This document shows, piece after piece, positions 1-4,391 of a stretch of 8,084 nucleotides of DNA. The DNA is from Candidatus Zixiibacteriota bacterium (GTDB taxonomy: Bacteria > Zixibacteria > MSB-5A5 > GN15 > PGXB01), in NCBI GenBank assembly GCA_003641425.1, contig QNAH01000115.1, forward strand, positions 1 through 8,084. The letters run 5' to 3'. Numbering within the stretch: position 1 is the first letter of the stretch; every line of letters starts with the position of its first letter. The notes under the pieces are model-generated. The model worked only from the letters and a program-made list of their open reading frames with translations. It was not told where the DNA came from and ran no database searches. A program made the position numbers and the translations under genes.

Positions 1-1
1 C

Positions 2-1543
2 CTACAGCCACAAATTCCGGTCCAGCGAGCGGTAATGAATCGCCTCGGCAATATGCGTCGTCTCGATATTTTCCGCCTCTTCCAGATCGGCAATTGTCCG
101 CGACACCTTCAGAATCCGGTCATACGCCCGCGCCGAAAGCCCCTGCTTGGTGATCGCCAGGTTCAAAAGCGACTTCGATTTCTCATCGATAATACAGTAA
201 TCGCGAATATCCTTTGATTGCATATGCGCGTTACAAAATATCTTCTTTTCGCCTTTGAATCGCTCCTGCTGCCGTTTACGGGCGGCGTTGACCCGCGACC
301 GGATCACCTCCGACTTCTCGCCGCAACTGTCCGATGACAGCTCCTTGAACTTCACCGACGGAACCGTGATATGAATGTCGATCCGGTCCAGAAGCGGCCC
401 CGATATCCGCGACATATACCGCTGTATGGCCGCCGAAGTACAGTTACACTCATGCGAATTGTCTCCGAAATAACCGCACGGGCACGGGTTCATCGCCGCC
501 GCAAGCATGAACGAAGCCGGATACGTCAGCGACATCGTCGCCCGCGATAATGTCACCTGGCCGTCCTCCATCGGCTGACGCATCACCTCCAATACATCCT
601 TGTGAAATTCCGCGATCTCATCGAGAAACAACACCCCGTGATGCGCCAGCGACACCTCCCCCGGTTTCGGTATCCGTCCCCCGCCGATCAAGCCGGCATC
701 CGAGACCGTGTGATGCGGCGAGCGAAACGGGCGCGTGGCGATCAATGCCGTATTATCCGACAAAAGCCCGGCCACCGAATGAATCTTGGTCGTCTCCAGC
801 GCTTCCGGTATCGTGATATCCGGCAGAATGGTCGGCAGACGCCGCGCCAGCATCGTCTTGCCGGACCCCGGCGGGCCGATCATGATTATATTGTGCCCGC
901 CCGCCGCGGCAACCTCAAGCGCCCGCTTCGTCGATTCCTGACCCTTCACATCCGAAAAATCGACATCATATTTCCGCGAGGCCGAAAAAACCGAACTGAT
1001 ATCCAGCTCATACGGTCTGATGGTGCTTTCATCCTCAAGAAAATGCACCGCCTCCTTAAGCGTCGAGACCGGATATACTTTCAGATCCTCCGCCATAGCC
1101 GCCTCCGGGGCGTTCTCTTTCGGGACAATTATCCCCTTGATACCATTATCCTCCTGCTGGACCTGCATCGCCATCGGCAATACCCCCGGTACCGGCCGGA
1201 CCGCCCCGTCGAGCGACAGCTCGCCCAGCAAAACATAATCATCGAAACTGTCGCGGAGAATCTGCCCGGTCGCGGCCAAAATCCCGGCCGCCATCGGCAA
1301 ATCAAAGGCCGAACCCTCCTTGCGAATGTCGGCCGGAGCCAGGTTGATCGTGATCTTCTTAGCCGGAAATACAAAATCGGAATTCTTGATAGCCGCCGTC
1401 ACCCGCTCTTTCGATTCCCGCACCGCCCCGTCCGGTAACCCCACCGTTATAAACAGCGGCAACTGTTGCTGAATATCCGCCTCCACCTCGACCAGGTATG
1501 CGTTGACACCAAGAGTTGCCGATGAATATACTTTCGCAAGCAT
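2..1543 (-). CDS. comM: YifB/ComM-family Mg-chelatase-like AAA+ ATPase
   Basis: The 513-residue protein is complete, with TAG at positions 4-2, and its length is normal for YifB/ComM. The N-terminal part (about 1-170) is the ChlI-like, S5-fold domain, with the family's VGLPDGAVRES and INLAPAD stretches. The AAA+ core has Walker A GPPGSGKT (223-230, Lys229), the magnesium-chelatase stretch PFRSPHHTVSDAGLIGGG, and Walker B VLFLDE (Asp308, Glu309). A four-cysteine cluster (C354, C356, C366, C368) looks metal-binding. The C-terminal helical domain carries SARAYDRILKVSRTIADLE. ATG 1543 has AGGAGG four bases upstream. In naturally competent bacteria ComM is a hexameric helicase that promotes branch migration during integration of transforming DNA; YifB homologues also occur in species not known to be competent. 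No competence or dprA gene is visible here, so the role in this organism is inferred. The family assignment is very secure. Confidence 0.96.
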   Translation of the reverse strand: MLAKVYSSATLGVNAYLVEVEADIQQQLPLFITVGLPDGAVRESKERVTAAIKNSDFVFPAKKITINLAPADIRKEGSAFDLPMAAGILAATGQILRDSFDDYVLLGELSLDGAVRPVPGVLPMAMQVQQEDNGIKGIIVPKENAPEAAMAEDLKVYPVSTLKEAVHFLEDESTIRPYELDISSVFSASRKYDVDFSDVKGQESTKRALEVAAAGGHNIIMIGPPGSGKTMLARRLPTILPDITIPEALETTKIHSVAGLLSDNTALIATRPFRSPHHTVSDAGLIGGGRIPKPGEVSLAHHGVLFLDEIAEFHKDVLEVMRQPMEDGQVTLSRATMSLTYPASFMLAAAMNPCPCGYFGDNSHECNCTSAAIQRYMSRISGPLLDRIDIHITVPSVKFKELSSDSCGEKSEVIRSRVNAARKRQQERFKGEKKIFCNAHMQSKDIRDYCIIDEKSKSLLNLAITKQGLSARAYDRILKVSRTIADLEEAENIETTHIAEAIHYRSLDRNLWL

Positions 1544-1582
1544 GTTCCCTCCTCAGAATAAGTTAACAAATTGTGATGAGGG

Positions 1583-1610
1583 AAAAACTGTTACTCCCCG
1601 CATCCGGGGA
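1583..1610 (-). terminator. Possible weak terminator or leader hairpin before comM
   Basis: On the minus strand TCCCCG-GATG-CGGGGA forms a 6-bp GC-rich stem (1610-1595). A run of five T (1587-1583) follows only after a 7-base gap. It lies between the distal lipoprotein gene and comM, so it could end the lipoprotein transcript or act in the comM leader. The gap before the T run makes it weak as an intrinsic terminator. Confidence 0.35.
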
Positions 1611-1626
1611 CAAAATAATAGACGGG

Positions 1627-1645
1627 ACTGACAGCCGCTGTCAGT
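1627..1645. promoter_or_regulatory. Perfect 8-bp dyad upstream of comM (operator-like)
   Basis: ACTGACAG and CTGTCAGT flank the 3-base centre CCG, a perfect inverted repeat. On the minus strand it overlaps a -10-like TATACT (1648-1643), which lacks a convincing -35 box. It could be an operator for comM, or a hairpin at the end of the lipoprotein transcript. No T run follows directly on either strand, which argues against a classical terminator. Confidence 0.35.
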
Positions 1646-1672
1646 ATAAAATGAATGTTATTAAAAAATTAT

Positions 1673-2146
1673 TTATCGGCCGTAAAGTTCCAGTTTGCGG
1701 TACGGAGGATCTTCCCGACATTCGAAAATAATATAATCACCATCGATCATATATCGGAATTTGGCATTCGGCGCGACATCGGGATTACACAAATCCTGAT
1801 TTAAATTGAAATTGGTGATCGTCAGCTCCAGGCTGTCGCCGGTAAAATTGAAGGAGCCTTCGACACTGCAGGGATCGAAATCAACTCCGGGGAAAATTGA
1901 ATCTATCCACATATGAAAACCGTAATCGCTCTCGAAACTGAAAGTGGCGTAACACTCCGTCCACGAGGAATCGCTTGCCTGCCAGTTTTGCACCACCCGG
2001 TATGTCCCGGTATATACTTTGGAATAAGTGAACTCGACCGGTGCAAGACCGTTATCATCACTGCCGCATCCAAACATCACGGCCGACACCATGATTGCAA
2101 AAATCACCAGGGCCGGGAGCCGGAAAAGAGACTTCTTTACTGACAT
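1673..2146 (-). CDS. Small secreted lipoprotein, unknown function (distal of two paralogs)
   Basis: I do not recognise a named family. The 157-residue product begins with a basic n-region (MSVKKSLFR) and a hydrophobic segment ending MFGC. That is a relaxed lipobox with Cys27 as the probable lipidation site, followed by GSDDNG, so the mature protein is likely a membrane-anchored lipoprotein. The rest is rich in alternating aromatic and polar residues and contains GTYRVVQNW near its beginning, suggesting a compact beta-sandwich or lipocalin-like barrel (inference). It has internal cysteines in positions similar to the neighbour at 2219-2674 and looks like a diverged copy. The open frame reaches a TTG at 2152, but ATG 2146 has GGGGA seven bases upstream and is preferred. 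It follows the neighbour's terminator by 28 bases, so it may be expressed by readthrough or from a weak TATAAA-type promoter there. Confidence 0.8.
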   Translation of the reverse strand: MSVKKSLFRLPALVIFAIMVSAVMFGCGSDDNGLAPVEFTYSKVYTGTYRVVQNWQASDSSWTECYATFSFESDYGFHMWIDSIFPGVDFDPCSVEGSFNFTGDSLELTITNFNLNQDLCNPDVAPNAKFRYMIDGDYIIFECREDPPYRKLELYGR

Positions 2147-2153
2147 AGACAAA

Positions 2154-2158
2154 TCCCC
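2154..2158 (-). promoter_or_regulatory. Ribosome binding site selecting ATG 2146
   Basis: GGGGA on the minus strand ends seven bases before ATG 2146. For the alternative TTG at 2152 the same site would leave only one base, which is too close, so the site favours the ATG. Confidence 0.55.
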
Positions 2159-2173
2159 AATAAATTTTTATAC

Positions 2174-2202
2174 AAAAAAATGCCCCCGCATCGCGGAGGC
2201 AT
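2174..2202 (-). terminator. Rho-independent terminator of the proximal lipoprotein gene
   Basis: On the minus strand ATGCCTCCGC pairs with GCGGGGGCAT around a GAT loop, a 10-bp stem. Seven T follow directly (2180-2174). The one non-Watson-Crick position is a U-G wobble in minus-strand RNA but would be a C-A mismatch in plus-strand RNA. This confirms the strand. It begins 17 bases after the TAA at 2219. Confidence 0.9.
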
Positions 2203-2218
2203 ATGATTTCCTGATCAA

Positions 2219-2674
2219 TTAATCATCGGTAGGATGTAGCATCAGAAACTTGAGCATGGTGTGATCGACATCATGTTGCGAAATTTCCAGCGAGTCTATT
2301 GCACCTTCGCTATTATTGTATTTGATCAATTGAAAATCGCCGATTGGAATTCTGTCCCTGTCGCAAGTCTGCGCCCCGATCAGAGTGTCGGAAAAAACAA
2401 GGACGTTTTCAAGAGCATAATTACCGGAGCAATCACACAGCCACTGTGCATTGATCGTGTCATTTACTTCACAAAAGAATTTCTGATCCGTAAAGGTCCA
2501 GTCAATATACTGAATCTCGGTATGTGTCTCACCACCGGTTTCGTAATTCTCAATAATCTTGTAATAACCCTTATAAGCGCCTCTCAACTCACTTCGCTGA
2601 GTAATTATAATATCATCGGCGCAACCGGCCAGCATCAGAACGGCGGCAAAAAGCAAAAAAACCAACTTTTTCAT
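2219..2674 (-). CDS. Small secreted lipoprotein, unknown function (proximal of two paralogs)
   Basis: The 151-residue product has a classical lipoprotein signal peptide: MKKLVFLLFAAVLMLAGC, with lipobox LAGC and Cys18 as the lipidated residue. The next residues are Ala-Asp-Asp; Asp at +3 gives no clear sorting prediction. The mature part has GAYKGYYKIIENY, then several cysteines (one in FFCEV, the pair in WLCDCSG, one in QTCDRD) and an acidic C-terminus (PTDD). No known family is recognised. A beta-rich, lipocalin-like fold is a guess from the GxY motif and the strand-like alternation. The order of motifs matches the next gene (1673-2146). ATG 2674 has AGGAG nine bases upstream. A near-consensus promoter lies just before the gene and a strong terminator just after it, so it can be a single-gene unit. 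Confidence 0.85.
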   Translation of the reverse strand: MKKLVFLLFAAVLMLAGCADDIIITQRSELRGAYKGYYKIIENYETGGETHTEIQYIDWTFTDQKFFCEVNDTINAQWLCDCSGNYALENVLVFSDTLIGAQTCDRDRIPIGDFQLIKYNNSEGAIDSLEISQHDVDHTMLKFLMLHPTDD

Positions 2675-2717
2675 TATTTATCACTCCTCAACAGCTTAAG
2701 TCCTATTTCAGGCATTA

Positions 2718-2746
2718 ATTATAAACAAAAAGACCCTTGCTGACAA
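2718..2746 (-). promoter_or_regulatory. Sigma70-type promoter for the lipoprotein gene at 2674
   Basis: On the minus strand TTGTCA (2746-2741) and a perfect TATAAT (2723-2718) are separated by exactly 17 bases. The predicted start near 2711 gives a leader of about 37 bases. Eleven of twelve box positions match consensus. Confidence 0.8.
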
Positions 2747-2792
2747 CTGTTTTTTTATGTTTTCCCATATTGTAAGACACATTTAACCCCTT

Positions 2793-2828
2793 AATCGTTC
2801 AAAAAAAACCGCCCATTTTTGAACGATT
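2793..2828. repeat. Perfect 13-bp inverted repeat
   Basis: AATCGTTCAAAAA (2793-2805) and TTTTTGAACGATT (2816-2828) are exact reverse complements around a 10-base GC-rich loop (AAACCGCCCA). It lies 47 bases beyond the -35 box of the lipoprotein promoter. No T run follows the stem on either strand, so it is not a standard terminator. It could be a regulatory dyad, a cruciform, or one end of a decayed mobile or repeat element. Confidence 0.7.
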
Positions 2829-3015
2829 TCGCCGCTTCCAAACTCCTTACCAGCCGCCATGTATTTTGGTCCCGGATGTCGGGAGGTTTTTGGTTCCTTA
2901 TCCGGCGCCCCTCAGCCTGTCAAAAATCCTGATGTAATAAAGAACTGTGAGAATCGTATGCTTTGGCAATCGGCCACATATTAATGGGAAAAATGCCGCA
3001 TCCCCTTTCTTCCTA

Positions 3016-3048
3016 CCCTCTGGAGAGGGGTGCCCGAAGGGCGGGGTG
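3016..3048. repeat. Probable dispersed intergenic repeat: paired GC-rich hairpins
   Basis: CCCTCT-GG-AGAGGG (3016-3029) is directly followed by GCCC-GAA-GGGC (3032-3042) and then GGGGTG. Two short perfect stems in tandem within non-coding DNA are typical of small palindromic repeats scattered between genes. Similar CCCTCT/AGAGGGGTG strings are familiar to me from several uncultured bacterial genomes, but no second copy exists in this window, so repeat status is inferred. Confidence 0.4.
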
Positions 3049-3105
3049 TATCTCTTTGTCTCGCGGCTTGGTATACATCTGCTTGGGTAACACCTTAATG
3101 TCGTA

Positions 3106-3150
3106 TCAGGTCCTGAGTTTCGCCGCCGGCAACACTTGTAACCTGACTCC
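3106..3150. repeat. Short inverted repeat TCAGGT/ACCTGA, possible repeat-element remnant
   Basis: TCAGGT (3106-3111) and ACCTGA (3141-3146) flank a GC-rich centre with GCCGCCGGC. The right end, ACCTGACTCC (3141-3150), recurs with one change as ACCTGACACC at 3368-3377. This suggests fragments of one dispersed element, but the arms are short enough for chance. Confidence 0.25.
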
Positions 3151-3191
3151 TCTGTACCTCGCCCAACGGCTGGGTTCGCTCTATACCGCTT

Positions 3192-3235
3192 AAATGCCTA
3201 TAACTACAAAATCATCCGCCTGTTAAGGCATTTTT
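3192..3235 (+). terminator. Weak terminator-like stem on the plus strand
   Basis: AAATGCCT (3192-3199) and AGGCATTT (3226-3233) pair around a long 26-base loop, with a T run to 3235. The large loop and the absence of a plus-strand gene upstream make function doubtful. Confidence 0.2.
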
Positions 3236-3607
3236 CATATTCCATCAAAATCATTGCCAAATCAGTGATAATCAGGATACGAGGTCTATTTATGAGGAAG
3301 AAATATGGAAATTAATCGTTGCTTGACCGTATTACCATTGCCATACGCCCGGGTTTCGGGTGCAAAGACCTGACACCGCATTTGGTACTATAAAACCGGT
3401 GATGATTTTGATTGTGCGAAAAAATGTGATGTCCAAAGGCGCGCCTATGACAAAACAAAACCGAATTTTTGTAAAACAATGATATCTATCATAGTACAAC
3501 TAAATTTTTACCCCGTTTTCGCGATTTCGGCCGAAAATCGTTACTAAATCACTATAAAAACCGTCCCAAAAATCGATGTTAAAATTGCGAAATGTAAAGC
3601 GGCGAAT

Positions 3608-4300
3608 TTACTTCAACTTTTCACTTACAAACGGGAGGATAAGAATATCGGGCAATTTATTGATCGTGTAATCCGGGTTTTCTTTGGGATATCTGACCTT
3701 CTGGTCGCGGTGCGGACCGACCAACAGCCTTATTGCGGTCATCCCGATCTGTTTGGCCGGGACAATGTCATTGTCCTGGCGGTCTCCGACCATGACCGAC
3801 TGCTCAGGCCGCGAACCGAGATTTTCCAGAACCCTTAAAAACATCCGTACATCCGGTTTGGAGTAGCCGATCTCATCGGAAACCCGCGCCGAATCGAAAT
3901 ATTTGAGGATACCGTTGCTGTCGAGATAATCGAGTGCCCTCTGCGGCTGATTGGCCGCCAGACCCAGCTTGAATGTACCATGCAATCGCGAAAGAACCTC
4001 GGCCGCATCCGGCTGAATACTGTAGTACTGAAAAAAATCGAAATTGTCGAACTCGGAACGGAGCATGTAAAAGGCCTCTTTATCCGGATGCACCAGGTGC
4101 CAGATAACATAGGAGAACATCGACGGGGCATAACATTCGACCGCCTGCGATTCATACATCGATACAACCACCTCGGAAACCCCTTTGTTCCTTATCTCGG
4201 AGATACGCTTGCGGAGATGCTGGTTCCAGGCCCAATGCGCCTCGGTTTCGTCGATGATCGGCCAGCCGACATCGAAAAGAATAGTGTCGATTTTATTCAC
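3608..4300 (-). CDS. HAD-superfamily hydrolase, probable phosphatase (subfamily IA-like)
   Basis: The protein has 230 residues from GTG 4300, usual for HAD-IA phosphatases. Motif I is ILFDVGWPI with Asp10 as probable nucleophile. The second acid of the common DxD is Gly, and Trp-Pro replaces the usual Gly-Thr. Motif II is LGLAANQP, where Ala116 replaces the usual Thr/Ser. Motif III is IGYSKPD (Lys148) and motif IV is VMVGDRQDND (Asp173 to Asp178), both canonical. The helical region between motifs I and II fits a C1 cap. HAD-IA members typically dephosphorylate small phosphorylated metabolites; the substrate cannot be read here. Two motif changes leave phosphatase activity less certain than the fold. 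Open frame continues to ATG 4318, but that start lacks a Shine-Dalgarno site, whereas GTG 4300 has AGGGGA. It follows PPDK by 91 bases on the same strand and may share its transcript. Confidence 0.88.
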   Translation of the reverse strand: MNKIDTILFDVGWPIIDETEAHWAWNQHLRKRISEIRNKGVSEVVVSMYESQAVECYAPSMFSYVIWHLVHPDKEAFYMLRSEFDNFDFFQYYSIQPDAAEVLSRLHGTFKLGLAANQPQRALDYLDSNGILKYFDSARVSDEIGYSKPDVRMFLRVLENLGSRPEQSVMVGDRQDNDIVPAKQIGMTAIRLLVGPHRDQKVRYPKENPDYTINKLPDILILPFVSEKLK

Positions 4301-4306
4301 GCCTTT

Positions 4307-4312
4307 TCCCCT
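4307..4312 (-). promoter_or_regulatory. Ribosome binding site selecting GTG 4300 for the HAD gene
   Basis: AGGGGA ends six bases before GTG 4300 and lies inside the longer open frame that begins at ATG 4318. Upstream of that ATG the sequence GGGCGCATCGCAACGCA has no purine-rich site. The GTG start also places motif I near residue 10, the normal position in HAD proteins. Confidence 0.65.
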
Positions 4313-4342
4313 GTTCATTGCGTTGCGATGCGCCCTATATGT

Positions 4343-4370
4343 CGAGAGCCGCCATAACCGGCGGCTCTCG
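4343..4370 (-). terminator. Strong 11-bp hairpin after PPDK, without U tract
   Basis: CGAGAGCCGCC and GGCGGCTCTCG pair perfectly around a 6-base loop, 22 bases after the PPDK stop. The following bases on the minus strand are ACATATAGGG, so no U run is present. It could cause partial termination, stabilise the PPDK message 3' end, or mark a processing point between PPDK and the HAD gene. Confidence 0.5.
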
Positions 4371-4391
4371 TCAAAAGACGTATTTCAACTG

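Larger units (their letters stand above)
2829..3607. other. Long stretch without a supported gene
   Basis: About 780 bases (860 counting from the lipoprotein promoter) contain no open frame with a credible protein. The longest, 2963-3193 plus, is low-quality sequence running across hairpins, without a Shine-Dalgarno site. The stretch holds GC-rich hairpins at 3016-3048, an inverted repeat at 3106-3146, a weak stem at 3192-3235, and the palindromes AGGCGCGCCT (near 3440) and TTTCGGCCGAAA (near 3525). A small hairpin TCCCG-GATGT-CGGGA (2870-2884) precedes a short T run on the plus strand. The section from about 3240 to 3607 is AT-rich and otherwise featureless. No clear terminator for the HAD gene was found. 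Confidence 0.6.

Noticed and set aside
602..1438. Plus-strand open frame of 278 codons opposite comM
   Set aside because: Arg-rich shadow of the comM coding strand with no recognisable motif; comM is unambiguous.
2793..2828. Reading the 13-bp inverted repeat as a rho-independent terminator
   Set aside because: The A and T runs are inside the stem and no T run follows on either strand.
2963..3193. Plus-strand open frame of 76 codons in the gene-free block
   Set aside because: No Shine-Dalgarno site, crosses the tandem hairpins, and its product has no plausible domain.
2829..3607. CRISPR array or insertion sequence in the gene-free block
   Set aside because: No regularly spaced direct repeats, no transposase fragment and no target-site duplication with matching ends could be identified.
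4301..4318. ATG 4318 as the HAD start
   Set aside because: No Shine-Dalgarno site precedes it, while AGGGGA lies six bases before GTG 4300. It remains possible.
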